Positions 25,352 to 32,195 of a stretch of 35,905 nucleotides of DNA are shown here, piece by piece (within the stretch, counting starts at the first letter, position 1; each line of letters starts with the position of its first letter). The notes beneath the pieces were generated by a model. That model worked only from the letters and a program-made list of their open reading frames with translations. It made no database searches and had not been told where the DNA came from. The DNA comes from a virus. Location: IMG/VR virus record IMGVR_UViG_3300042868_002399, positions 1 through 35,905 of that record. One strand, given 5' to 3'. The translations under genes were made by a program, and so were the position numbers.

Positions 25352-25805
25352 AAATTTTAGTTTAGATGAAGCAACTTTTTCTGAAACAGCAGTACGCATG
25401 GGCATTAACAATCAGCCTAATGAACAGCAGTTGCAAAATATGGTTACGGTTGCCCGTAATATGGAAAAGGTACGGGATTTGTTAAGCGGAAAAGGTATCC
25501 GTGTTAATTCATGGTTACGCCTGCCTGAAGTCAATGTGGCAGTTGGTGGTAGTAAAGTATCAAGTCACATGGATGGATGGGCTGTTGATTTTACCTGTGC
25601 AGGTTTTGGTGACCCTTATGCCGTATGCAAAGCAATTGAAACATCAGGCATTAAGTTTGACCAAATGATTCATGAGTTTGGGCGGTGGACACACATTAGT
25701 TTTGCACCCGAAATGCGACAGCAAGCCATGACCATATTTAAACCACAGAATAAATATGTATCAGGAATACTGACCGCAGACGAATACGCTAAAACATTTG
25801 CCTAA
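25338..25805 (+). CDS. Endolysin, M15-family peptidase
   Basis: 155 aa, a compact zinc D-Ala-D-Ala carboxypeptidase/L-Ala-D-Glu endopeptidase-type enzyme that cuts peptidoglycan stem peptides. Zinc ligands are in SSHMDGWAVDF (H77, D84) and WTHISF (H119); the likely general base is E113 in HEFGRWTH. The start at ATG 25338 is chosen because AAAGG lies about 9 nt upstream and the family begins near LSENFSLDEAT. No signal peptide is present, so export would depend on the holin. The gene ends 4 bases inside the convergent halogenase gene. Confidence 0.9.
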   Translation: MNLSENFSLDEATFSETAVRMGINNQPNEQQLQNMVTVARNMEKVRDLLSGKGIRVNSWLRLPEVNVAVGGSKVSSHMDGWAVDFTCAGFGDPYAVCKAIETSGIKFDQMIHEFGRWTHISFAPEMRQQAMTIFKPQNKYVSGILTADEYAKTFA

Positions 25806-27379
25806 GAATAAATATTTTCTTTTAAAAATTCATAGGCTGATTTTTCATTGCTTGCTAATGATTCCCAATAAGCAATTTTTGCGTTAACCGTATGAATTGC
25901 TTGTTGTGATTCTGCAAAGAATTCTTCTTTAGTTTTTTGTGGGAAATTGTGGGCAATCAAAGAATAAATATCTGTTGGGAAATTGTTAAGCCCTGACATG
26001 ATGCAATGGATACCTGAAAAGTTATTGTGATAATGATAGTCTTGTGATTGTTGCCTTACAGCTTCATTCATTGCACTAAAGTGTGGTTGATACATTTGTT
26101 GCAATGGTTCAAATGTAAAGTTTCTTTTGCTAATGTCACGCCAATATTCCGTATCAGTTCTTCTTGAATACGCATAGTGCATGGCAACGAATTCAGCCAA
26201 GTCACGGAATGATTTTATACAGTTAGCTGAAAACACATTTTTTTCATGTTGATTAACATACCCGTCTTTTCCAATAATTCTTACCAAACGCATCAAGAAT
26301 TCATGCACGGTGTAAAGCCCTGTTGATTCAAGCGGTTCAATAAATCCTGCTGACAAACCAATGGTGCAGACATTTTTTACCCACAATCTTCTATGTATGC
26401 CAACACGCATTTTGATTTTGTTAAATTGCAAATCTTTTGTTTCATGCCCGTTTGATTCTAGGTATTGTTTAAATTCATCCAATGCTTCATCATCAGACAC
26501 ATATTTATCTGAATACACATAACCCGTACCAATTCTTGACCACAACGGGATATTCCACACCCAACCGTTTTGTATTGCCGTGCAGTTAGTGAAACATTCC
26601 AATTCTTTTTCTTTATCTTTAAATGGCACACGGGTTGCCCATGCTGAATTATTAGGCAATATGTTGCTGTATGAATCAAACGGTTCTTTTAAGTAATCAC
26701 CCATTAGCAATGACCTAAAGCCCGTACAGTCAATAAATAAGTCAGCTTCAATCTTTTGACCGTCAGATAGCGTTAAATTTTTAATGCCGTCATCATCAAG
26801 TTCATGGTTTACAACATCAGCCAAAACATGATGTACGCCTTTAGGCAAGGCATATTTATCACGCAACCACAAACCAAACTTAGTGGCATCAAAATGATAG
26901 GCAGAATCCCGTTCAAAAACAAAACCATCAAATTTGTTATCTGTATTTTTGGATATTTTGTTTTGATTTACCAAAGCCATTTGTGGGTAAATTGAACAGG
27001 CGTATTCAGATACAGGCGTTTCAGGATGGGCAAACTTTTTAAAGTACCAATCATTTTTGCCTGCTTGTGTGTTATTGGTGTTTGGTATGCCAAAAGGATA
27101 ATGAAAACTGCCCGCACCTTTTTCGTAAAAATCCGTGAATTTGATGCTTAATTTATAGACAGCATCAGTTTCAGCCATAAAATCTTCAGCTTTAATGCCC
27201 AACAGATTTAACCAATTGTTGATGCCCTGAATGGTGGATTCACCAACGCCAACGGTTCTAATGTTGGGTGATTCAACCAAGGTAATTTTTTTATCAGGGA
27301 ATTGACTGATTAGCGTTGTTGCCGTCATCCATCCTGATGACCCGCCACCAATGATTGTAATGTTTTGTATTTTTTTCAT
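25802..27379 (-). CDS. Flavin-dependent tryptophan halogenase-like protein
   Basis: 525 aa, full length for the PrnA/RebH-type family, which uses FADH2, oxygen and halide to halogenate an aromatic substrate. The N-terminal GGGSSGW (residues 11-17) binds FAD and GVGEST (44-49) follows. YKLSIKF (75-81) contains lysines in the region of the catalytic lysine (K79 in PrnA). The halogenase signature WVWNIP (W.W.IP) is at 273-278, and GFIEPLEST (345-353) carries the conserved glutamate region. No motif is broken. A flavin reductase is not encoded nearby, so host reductase would be needed. It is the only reverse-strand gene, has AGGA before its ATG, and is flanked by the endolysin and the early region, like a moron. 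The substrate cannot be told from sequence. Confidence 0.92.
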   Translation of the reverse strand: MKKIQNITIIGGGSSGWMTATTLISQFPDKKITLVESPNIRTVGVGESTIQGINNWLNLLGIKAEDFMAETDAVYKLSIKFTDFYEKGAGSFHYPFGIPNTNNTQAGKNDWYFKKFAHPETPVSEYACSIYPQMALVNQNKISKNTDNKFDGFVFERDSAYHFDATKFGLWLRDKYALPKGVHHVLADVVNHELDDDGIKNLTLSDGQKIEADLFIDCTGFRSLLMGDYLKEPFDSYSNILPNNSAWATRVPFKDKEKELECFTNCTAIQNGWVWNIPLWSRIGTGYVYSDKYVSDDEALDEFKQYLESNGHETKDLQFNKIKMRVGIHRRLWVKNVCTIGLSAGFIEPLESTGLYTVHEFLMRLVRIIGKDGYVNQHEKNVFSANCIKSFRDLAEFVAMHYAYSRRTDTEYWRDISKRNFTFEPLQQMYQPHFSAMNEAVRQQSQDYHYHNNFSGIHCIMSGLNNFPTDIYSLIAHNFPQKTKEEFFAESQQAIHTVNAKIAYWESLASNEKSAYEFLKENIYS

Positions 27380-27408
27380 TTTGTTTTATCCTGTTTGTTA
27401 ACACATTA

Positions 27409-27436
27409 ATCATACAGCAAAAACTTTTACAGTAAA
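27409..27436 (-). promoter_or_regulatory. Candidate promoter for the halogenase gene
   Basis: On the minus strand, TTTACT (27431-27436) and TATGAT (27409-27414) are separated by 16 nt, giving a plausible sigma70-type promoter about 30 nt before the halogenase start codon. It is back to back with the early promoter at 27450-27479. Confidence 0.5.
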
Positions 27437-27449
27437 TAATTTAAAAAAC

Positions 27450-27479
27450 TTGTTGCTTTGTGTGAAATTGTGTTACAGT
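27450..27479 (+). promoter_or_regulatory. Early promoter copy 1
   Basis: TTGTTG (27450), the box TTTGTGTGAAATT (27457-27469) and TACAGT (27474-27479), followed by TTTATTCAGCAGTA. Two further copies with the same TTTGTGTGA box and a TATAGT hexamer are found at 28020-28049 and 28843-28870. The likely -35/-10 spacing here is 18. Confidence 0.6.
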
Positions 27480-27523
27480 TTTATTCAGCAGTACATTTAT
27501 TAACCAATCACAAGGAATTACAA

Positions 27524-27721
27524 ATGAAAACATTTAAATGGGTTGTAGAGTTTGAAGTGACAGAAACTTGGGTGGCTGACGGGTTTAATATCACCCAAGG
27601 CAGGGCAATTGACATGATGGCTAACGCATTGCCTTACGCTAGTGGGGCAGAATTCAAGGCAACGGTTTTAAAAGCCCCTGATGCCAAATTAATACGCAAA
27701 ACACAAGGATACACAGATTAA
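27524..27721 (+). CDS. Small hypothetical protein, early cassette 1
   Basis: 65 aa from ATG 27524, which has AAGGA 7 nt upstream; a longer frame from TTG 27458 would begin inside the promoter box and is rejected. The protein is mixed beta/alpha (FKWVVEFEVTETWVADGFN, then AIDMMANALPY), no TM and no recognised family. It is the first gene rightward of the halogenase and is preceded by early promoter copy 1. The conserved leader ACAAGGAATTACAA is shared with the following small genes. Confidence 0.7.
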   Translation: MKTFKWVVEFEVTETWVADGFNITQGRAIDMMANALPYASGAEFKATVLKAPDAKLIRKTQGYTD

Positions 27722-27728
27722 TAACCAA

Positions 27729-27744
27729 GCCCCCAAAAGGGGGC
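27729..27744 (+). repeat. GC hairpin in early region
   Basis: GCCCCC and GGGGGC form a 6-bp stem around AAAA. There is no T run after it, so it is probably an RNA-stability or partial termination element. Confidence 0.5.
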
Positions 27745-27765
27745 ATTAACCACAAGGATTTACAA

Positions 27766-27936
27766 ATGAATATCAAAGAAAACAATTTAGTTAAGTTAAT
27801 TGGGCATGATGACCAAGTATTTAAAGTTGTTATGGTTAGCAATTCAGGCAATCTAATGTTAGTCAAACACATGACCAATGAATTATGGTCAGCCCATGTT
27901 GATGATGTATCTGACCAAACCCCAACAATTAACTAA
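27766..27936 (+). CDS. Small hypothetical protein
   Basis: 56 aa, start ATG 27766 with leader ACAAGGATTTACAA. Sequence pattern: MNIKENNLVKLIG, then a beta-rich middle (FKVVMVSNSGNLMLVKH) and an acidic end. It resembles a small five-stranded barrel (KOW/Tudor-like by eye), which is speculative. It stands between two GC hairpins and is transcribed with the preceding small gene. Confidence 0.6.
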   Translation: MNIKENNLVKLIGHDDQVFKVVMVSNSGNLMLVKHMTNELWSAHVDDVSDQTPTIN

Positions 27937-27940
27937 TACA

Positions 27941-27967
27941 GCCCCCGAAAGGGGGTTTGTTGTTTTT
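27941..27967 (+). terminator. Rho-independent terminator
   Basis: GCCCCC-GAAA-GGGGG followed by TTTGTTGTTTTT: a 5-bp all-GC stem with a GNRA loop and a good T tract. It ends the first early cassette, before promoter copy 2. Confidence 0.8.
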
Positions 27968-28019
27968 ACGCAACATAGCATAGGTGTTTACCCTATTTTT
28001 GCAATTTATTTAATAATTG

Positions 28020-28049
28020 TTGTACTTTTGTGTGATTTATCTGTATAGT
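28020..28049 (+). promoter_or_regulatory. Early promoter copy 2
   Basis: TTGTAC (28020-28025), the box TTTTGTGTGATTT, and TATAGT (28044-28049) with 18-nt spacing, followed by TCTATTCATGCAGTA. The downstream leader through ACAAGGAATCACAAAC is nearly the same as in copy 1. Confidence 0.65.
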
Positions 28050-28100
28050 TCTATTCATGCAGTAAATTTTATTAACAAGTAATTACAAGGAATCACAAAC

Positions 28101-28577
28101 ATGAAAACATTAATCACATTAGCAAACGAAATTCAAGCAGTTATGAAGCCATTTGATGATAAGTGGTTTGACGGTCAAGTTGAATGGTTTACAAATTGCA
28201 AAAAAGCTGTTGCTGAATATCGTGCTACACCTGAAGCAAAAGAAGCTAACCGCAACAACCCTTGGGGTCACTACAAAAAATTGTGGGCATTGGCAGGTGG
28301 CAAAGGCAACTACAACATGAACACAGATGAATTCATGAAGAAGTGCGAAAAAACAATCATTGCAAGAAACTTCAAAATTGCTGACAAAATCATGAAAGCA
28401 GGCGATACAAATACTGAAGTTGTTGACGGTAACATTGTTTATTCAGCAGACGGATTCAACGGTGTGTTTACTTTGCAAACATCAACAGGTAAAAAAGTAA
28501 TCAAGATTGACACAATCTTGGCAGGCGGTTACAACATCCAAGCGTTACATTTACGCACATTAATCAAAGTTAAATAA
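28101..28577 (+). CDS. Hypothetical early protein
   Basis: 158 aa, no TM, rich in Lys, Asn and Thr. It has an N-terminal helical part (LANEIQAVMKPFDDKWFDGQVEWFTNCKKAV), a NNPWGHYKKLWALAGGKGNYNM segment, and a C-terminal beta part ending LHLRTLIKVK. No family is recognised. It has its own copy of the early promoter and leader and is followed by a GC hairpin, so it probably is a well expressed single-gene unit made soon after infection. Host takeover is a reasonable but untested guess. Confidence 0.75.
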   Translation: MKTLITLANEIQAVMKPFDDKWFDGQVEWFTNCKKAVAEYRATPEAKEANRNNPWGHYKKLWALAGGKGNYNMNTDEFMKKCEKTIIARNFKIADKIMKAGDTNTEVVDGNIVYSADGFNGVFTLQTSTGKKVIKIDTILAGGYNIQALHLRTLIKVK

Positions 28578-28582
28578 ACCAC

Positions 28583-28598
28583 GGGGGCGAAAGCCCCC
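28583..28598 (+). repeat. GC hairpin with GAAA loop
   Basis: GGGGGC-GAAA-GCCCCC, a 6-bp stem directly after the early gene. No T run follows. It is likely an mRNA 3' stabiliser or weak terminator. Confidence 0.5.
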
Positions 28599-28618
28599 AC
28601 TAACACAAGGAATCACAA

Positions 28619-28822
28619 ATGAAATACAAATTAACAGTAACCGCTAAAGATAATTCTTCAATTATTAGAAAAATGTATTTTATAGATACTTTTTATGGAA
28701 TGGATTTAGCCTGCAAAAAGGCAGAACAATTATTTAATAATGACTATGCCCAAGAAATTACAAGTGGTTTTAAAGTTGTAAATTTTTATTTTGGCGATAT
28801 TAAAGATTTGCAAATTAAATAA
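28619..28822 (+). CDS. Small hypothetical protein
   Basis: 67 aa with leader ACAAGGAATCACAA before the ATG. MKYKLTVTAKDNSSIIRK is followed by an aromatic-rich middle and CKKAEQLFNNDYAQEI, then a beta end (GFKVVNFYFGDI). The beta-alpha-beta look recalls small phage proteins that take part in protein binding, but no family is recognised. It is flanked by GC hairpins. Confidence 0.65.
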   Translation: MKYKLTVTAKDNSSIIRKMYFIDTFYGMDLACKKAEQLFNNDYAQEITSGFKVVNFYFGDIKDLQIK

Positions 28823-28826
28823 ACAC

Positions 28827-28840
28827 GGGGGCATTGCCCC
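28827..28840 (+). repeat. GC hairpin, possible terminator
   Basis: GGGGC and GCCCC pair around a 3-nt ATT loop; a loose T-rich stretch (TGTTGTATTTTT) follows and merges into promoter copy 3. Termination is possible but weak. Confidence 0.45.
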
Positions 28841-28842
28841 TG

Positions 28843-28870
28843 TTGTATTTTTGTGTGATTAGAGTATAGT
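28843..28870 (+). promoter_or_regulatory. Early promoter copy 3
   Basis: TTGTAT (28843-28848), the box TTTTTGTGTGATT, and TATAGT (28865-28870) with 16-nt spacing, followed by TATATTTACC. The leader then runs AACAAGGAATTACAAAC to the ATG at 28908. Confidence 0.6.
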
Positions 28871-28907
28871 TATATTTACCAACAATTTTTAACAAGGAAT
28901 TACAAAC

Positions 28908-29069
28908 ATGAAAACATTGCAATTAACTTCCAAAGAATTAAATCTAATTCTTGAAGCCCTAAATTGGGCTGACCAAACCATGCGTGACTTTGACAAAGCA
29001 ACAGATAAAAAAGCTGATGCTATGCTTGCATTAAAAGAACAAATTGAATCAACAACTAACAAGGAATAA
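28908..29069 (+). CDS. Small hypothetical protein
   Basis: 53 aa, wholly helical and charged: MKTLQLTSKELNLILEALN, then WADQTMRDFDKATDKKADAM and a Glu/Lys tail. The start has AAGGA 8 nt upstream within the conserved leader. No family is recognised. Such small helical proteins in early regions can be host inhibitors or regulators; nothing in the sequence decides this. Confidence 0.65.
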   Translation: MKTLQLTSKELNLILEALNWADQTMRDFDKATDKKADAMLALKEQIESTTNKE

Positions 29070-29074
29070 CAATC

Positions 29075-29278
29075 ATGACTATCAGATTTAACAAAAACAA
29101 TGTTCTTATTCACATTGAAAAACGCATGGCAATGTTGCAAGAAAGATGGGGGTTTAATCCCAACAATGGTTGGTCACAGGTTGAAGGTGCTGACATTGAA
29201 AAGATTGTTGCATACGGTGAATTTCACGGTTTAGACGAATTACACACAGAATTATTTAATAGCGATTTAAGGGGCTAA
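29075..29278 (+). CDS. Small hypothetical protein
   Basis: 67 aa, ATG 29075 with AAGGA about 10 nt upstream in a variant of the early leader (the end of the preceding gene supplies it). It contains a helical N-terminus (NVLIHIEKRMAMLQERWGFNP) and ADIEKIVAYGEFHGLDEL. No TM, no recognised family. It leads into a run of overlapping small genes. Confidence 0.65.
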   Translation: MTIRFNKNNVLIHIEKRMAMLQERWGFNPNNGWSQVEGADIEKIVAYGEFHGLDELHTELFNSDLRG

Positions 29279-29280
29279 TC

Positions 29281-29370
29281 ATGACTGACATTCTTAAAGG
29301 CGTATTTCTAGGTATCTGTTTCTTTGTTATTCCATTAACAGTTTGGGTTATTCGTACAGGGGGTTTGTAA
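29281..29370 (+). CDS. Tiny membrane protein (29 aa)
   Basis: MTDILKGVFLGICFFVIPL followed by TVWVIRTGGL: one transmembrane helix with short charged ends. AGGGG lies 6 nt before the ATG, and the stop overlaps the next start (TAATG), so it sits within a coupled series. The protein may also serve to place ribosomes at the next gene. Function unknown. Confidence 0.55.
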   Translation: MTDILKGVFLGICFFVIPLTVWVIRTGGL

Positions 29371-29681
29371 TGAAATTAAGCGGATATGATAAATGGTTGG
29401 AATCACCGTATCACAACAATGAGGATGAAGAAATGGATGAAATTGAAATGCAATATGCAATTTTAGATGCCATCAAAAACAATGATTCACTTAGCTATGG
29501 CAATGGTGGCAAATACAGCATCAAGCCGTTTGAATCAAATGACCTTGGTGACAAAGTATATGCAGTTAGCGGTCAACTGTTAATTGCGTATGCACAAAAT
29601 GACAATGATGCAATTGTGCGGATTATGCGTAAATTGTGTGAAGATGAAGTTGAATCATTAATTGACCTGATTTACAAATGA
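29370..29681 (+). CDS. Hypothetical acidic protein
   Basis: 103 aa from ATG 29370, chosen over an upstream TTG because of GGGGG 6 nt before it and the TAATG coupling. It is strongly acidic (NNEDEEMDEIEM and CEDEVESLIDL), soluble, with a mixed fold. Acidic early proteins of this size are sometimes DNA mimics, but only the charge supports that. Overlaps the next gene by 4 bases (ATGA). Confidence 0.65.
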   Translation: MKLSGYDKWLESPYHNNEDEEMDEIEMQYAILDAIKNNDSLSYGNGGKYSIKPFESNDLGDKVYAVSGQLLIAYAQNDNDAIVRIMRKLCEDEVESLIDLIYK

Positions 29682-29836
29682 AATACAAAGTCATTGATGA
29701 AGATGGTTTGGCAATACGGTTATTTGCCACCAAAGTTGAAGCTGTTGCGTTTTTACAGTCAGGTTGGTCAATTAGCCGTATGCCAATAAAACGCAAGCCA
29801 ACAGCGTTTGAATTAGTTGGCGATTGTTTATTTTAG
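29678..29836 (+). CDS. Small hypothetical protein
   Basis: 52 aa: MKYKVIDEDGLAIRLFATK, then EAVAFLQSGWSISRMPIKRK and a short tail. The KY.V.D..G...R.F.TK.EA..FL...W pattern is a compact beta-alpha fold common in small phage proteins. It is coupled to the preceding gene by ATGA and ends 8 nt before the annealing-protein gene, so it is co-transcribed with recombination functions. Role unknown. Confidence 0.65.
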   Translation: MKYKVIDEDGLAIRLFATKVEAVAFLQSGWSISRMPIKRKPTAFELVGDCLF

Positions 29837-29844
29837 GACACAAG

Positions 29845-30378
29845 ATGGATTACAAGAAATTACGCAGTATTGATGTATCACCGTTTGTTGAACAAAAAGG
29901 CAAACTTAATTATGTTTCGTGGGCAAATGCCCTTGACCTATTGTTGCAACATGACCCAATGGCAACTTGGGTATTCCATGATGTTATTTACTATGCAGAA
30001 ACCGCAATGGTTGGCGTTACATTAAACGCATTTGGCAAATCAATACAGATGCAACTGCCTGTATTAACAAACAACAACCAACCCGTTAAAAACCCCAATG
30101 CTTTTGACATTAACCGTGGGCAAATGCGTTGTTTGACCAAAGCAATATCAGCAGGCACAGGCATTGGATTGGTACAGCTTTACGCAGGCGATGACCTGCC
30201 ACCTGATGCGGATGACATACAGCAATGGTTAGATGCCATGAAACTATGTGCAACCCTTGACGAATTGCAACAGGTATATGCCCAAGCGTTCACGGCAACC
30301 AAAAAAGATAAAGAAGCAAACAAATTATTAACCAAAGCAAAAGACGAAAGAAAGGCAGAATTAAATGAAACAAACTGA
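29845..30378 (+). CDS. Single-strand annealing protein, DUF1071/Sak3-like
   Basis: 177 aa from ATG 29845, with AGGA 8 nt upstream; an in-frame ATG at 29824 is inside the previous gene. The Rad52-like annealing-protein pattern is clear: KLNYVSWANALDLL (residues 20-33), a central beta region, then GQMRCLTKAISAGTGIGLVQLYAGDDLPPD. The enzyme would coat single-stranded ends and anneal complementary strands. The next genes encode the YqaJ nuclease and an SSB-like protein, a standard three-part recombination set. The C-terminus is Lys/Glu-rich. Confidence 0.88.
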   Translation: MDYKKLRSIDVSPFVEQKGKLNYVSWANALDLLLQHDPMATWVFHDVIYYAETAMVGVTLNAFGKSIQMQLPVLTNNNQPVKNPNAFDINRGQMRCLTKAISAGTGIGLVQLYAGDDLPPDADDIQQWLDAMKLCATLDELQQVYAQAFTATKKDKEANKLLTKAKDERKAELNETN

Positions 30379-30544
30379 TTACAACGACTTTGCAGATAAG
30401 TGGATTCTGCTAAATCATGAAGTCAAAGAAATGCACAATCAATGTTTGAAATCTGATTGGCAACGGGCAGGCGAATGTGCTGAAGTATGTGCCACATTAA
30501 GCCAAGAATTAATTGATATTTTTAAAGGATATAACACAAAATGA
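30365..30544 (+). CDS. Small hypothetical protein in recombination operon
   Basis: 59 aa, acidic and helical, with three cysteines (QCLKSDWQRAGECAEVCAT). It starts inside the end of the annealing-protein gene and its stop overlaps the exonuclease start (ATGA). Tight overlap on both sides supports its reality. It may be a partner of annealing protein or exonuclease. No family recognised. Confidence 0.6.
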   Translation: MKQTDYNDFADKWILLNHEVKEMHNQCLKSDWQRAGECAEVCATLSQELIDIFKGYNTK

Positions 30545-31158
30545 CACAACAGATTGAACAGGGAACGCAAGAGTGGCATCAGCTAAGACTAGGCAAAGTG
30601 ACCGCATCACGCATTTCTGATGTATTGGCAAAGATAAAGTCAGGCGAATCTGCAAGCCGTAGAAACTACAAAATGGAATTGGTAGTTGAACGCCTAACAG
30701 GTTTAAAGACTGAATCATATACATCACCTGCAATGCAACACGGAATTGATAACGAGGGAATTGCACGAAGTACCTATGAAATACAAAACAATGTATTAGT
30801 TGACCAAGTGGCGTTTATCAATCACTACAACATTAAAAATGCAGGCTGTTCACCTGACGGTTTGGTGGGTGATTTAGGGATGGTTGAAATAAAGTGCATG
30901 ACAACGGCAAATCATGTGGATGCAATACTAAACAATACGCCACCGTCACAGTACATTGCCCAATGCCAATTTCAAATGGCGTGTGCAGGGAAAATGTGGA
31001 ATGACTTGACATTGTTTGACCCAAGATTGCCTGACATACTGCAACTAAAGGTATTCAGGATTGAACGGGATGACACATTTATTAAGTTAATGGAAGATGA
31101 AGTTATACAGTTTTTAAATGAAGTAGATGAAATTACTAACAAACTAAAAGGAAATTAA
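30541..31158 (+). CDS. YqaJ/lambda-type exonuclease
   Basis: 205 aa, a 5'-3' exonuclease that makes single-stranded tails for annealing. N-terminal GTQEWHQLRLGKVTASRISD is the usual YqaJ start. Metal-binding residues of the PD-(D/E)XK core are in SPDGLVG (D106) and VEIKC (E116, K118), with YIAQCQFQM as the following helix. The ATG overlaps the preceding stop, and AAAGGA lies about 10 nt upstream. It works with the annealing protein and SSB-like neighbour. Confidence 0.92.
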   Translation: MTQQIEQGTQEWHQLRLGKVTASRISDVLAKIKSGESASRRNYKMELVVERLTGLKTESYTSPAMQHGIDNEGIARSTYEIQNNVLVDQVAFINHYNIKNAGCSPDGLVGDLGMVEIKCMTTANHVDAILNNTPPSQYIAQCQFQMACAGKMWNDLTLFDPRLPDILQLKVFRIERDDTFIKLMEDEVIQFLNEVDEITNKLKGN

Positions 31159-31159
31159 T

Positions 31160-31414
31160 ATGGGTATTAGATACGATGCAATTGCAAAAAACGGTACTTA
31201 CACTAAAGACGGTGTTGAGAAAAACAAATGGGTAAAGGTTGGCGTTGTTGTTGACACCAAAAATGGCGGTTTAGCCCTAAAGATTGAACAGTTGCCTGTG
31301 CCGTTTGACGGTTGGTTGCAATTGGCTGAACCAAAGCCAAAAGAACAAGCCCCGTCACAAGAATACACACAAGCCCCATCACAACAAACAATTGCTGATG
31401 ACATCCCGTTTTAA
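31160..31414 (+). CDS. Small SSB-like protein
   Basis: 84 aa. The first 55 residues look like a short OB-type barrel (KNKWVKVGVVVDTKNGGLALKIEQLP, then GWLQLAEP). A Pro/Gln linker follows, ending in DDIPF, nearly the same as the DDDIPF tip of bacterial SSB that recruits repair and replication proteins. It is one base after the exonuclease gene, with AAAGGAAA before the ATG. It probably protects single strands during replication and recombination, and may bind the host SSB-interactome through its tail. Confidence 0.75.
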   Translation: MGIRYDAIAKNGTYTKDGVEKNKWVKVGVVVDTKNGGLALKIEQLPVPFDGWLQLAEPKPKEQAPSQEYTQAPSQQTIADDIPF

Positions 31415-31471
31415 TTAATAACGGGGGAAAGTGGACTACCGACATGAGTACCCCACCAACAAAATAACACT

Positions 31472-31915
31472 ATGACTTACAACTATAACTTTGAATCATC
31501 ATTAAGCAGGGAACGCATCAATGAAATATTAAGATTGTGTAATGGCAATCCTACAAATGCGTTTCAATTATCTGACCATTTAAATTTATCATTAGATTCA
31601 TCAAGGGCATTTTTAAGGCATTTATTAGTAAGGCGTAAAGTTTACATTTGCGATTACAAGGTTAATAACAAAAGTCTTGTTAGGTATTACATGACAGGTG
31701 ATAAACCAAGCGTTGATGTTGCTGAATATGTTAAGTCAACAGAAACTGAACGCAAAGCAAGAAAAGCAAAAGCTGACAAATTACGCAACCTAAGAAACAA
31801 AGAACAGCGTGAAAAAACATTTAAAGTAACAAAATCAGGCAAAGTAAGTAAAGTTGTACCTGACGAAATTAAACCTGATATTCATTCAGCATGGATGTTT
31901 AACCCAATATGTTAA
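31472..31915 (+). CDS. Winged-helix-like DNA-binding protein
   Basis: 147 aa. Residues about 12-70 follow the winged-helix plan: ERINEILRLCNGN, then AFQLSDHLNLSLDSSRAFLRHLL as the helix-turn-helix and a wing with KVYICDYKVNNKSLVRYY. A long Lys/Arg/Glu helix (TETERKARKAKADKLR) follows, ending in a short tail. It is probably a transcription regulator. No Shine-Dalgarno-like site is seen before its ATG, which is unusual here; the leader has a GGGGG/CCCC pairing that may control it. Confidence 0.65.
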   Translation: MTYNYNFESSLSRERINEILRLCNGNPTNAFQLSDHLNLSLDSSRAFLRHLLVRRKVYICDYKVNNKSLVRYYMTGDKPSVDVAEYVKSTETERKARKAKADKLRNLRNKEQREKTFKVTKSGKVSKVVPDEIKPDIHSAWMFNPIC

Positions 31916-32013
31916 TAACAATTTTGACGGTATTTTTGATAGGCGTTGGGGCAATTGGTTTGTTAGTTATTGCCTTAATATTCGCACTTTGGTACATGGA
32001 GAATAAACGATGA
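31909..32013 (+). CDS. Tiny membrane protein (34 aa)
   Basis: MLITILTVFLIGVGAIGLL, then VIALIFALWYMENKR: one long transmembrane helix with a basic end. It overlaps the previous gene by 7 nt and the next by ATGA. Overlaps on both sides support translation. Function unknown. Confidence 0.55.
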   Translation: MLITILTVFLIGVGAIGLLVIALIFALWYMENKR

Positions 32014-32195
32014 CCGTAAACACAGAAACTAAAGCCCAATGGAAAATATGGGGCATTGCTTTTTTAATTGGTACAACGGTTGGTATGTTTGCACAACAAG
32101 AAATATTTATTCAATCCCTAAAAAAAGATTGTGAAATTTTAGGGTTATTCAGAATTGGCGATACGCCTTATCATTGCAAGCCATCAATTAAATGA
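32010..32195 (+). CDS. Small membrane protein
   Basis: 61 aa with one hydrophobic helix (WGIAFLIGTTVGMFA, about residues 14-28) and a C-terminal part with two cysteines (DCEILGLF, YHCKPS) expected outside the cytoplasm. It is coupled to both neighbours by ATGA overlaps. Together with the preceding 34-aa protein it forms a small membrane pair of unknown function. Confidence 0.6.
   Translation: MTVNTETKAQWKIWGIAFLIGTTVGMFAQQEIFIQSLKKDCEILGLFRIGDTPYHCKPSIK

Noticed and set aside
26458-26679. 73-aa reverse ORF and a 63-aa forward ORF (26804-26995) in the halogenase gene
   Set aside because: Both are shadow frames of a full-length intact enzyme gene.
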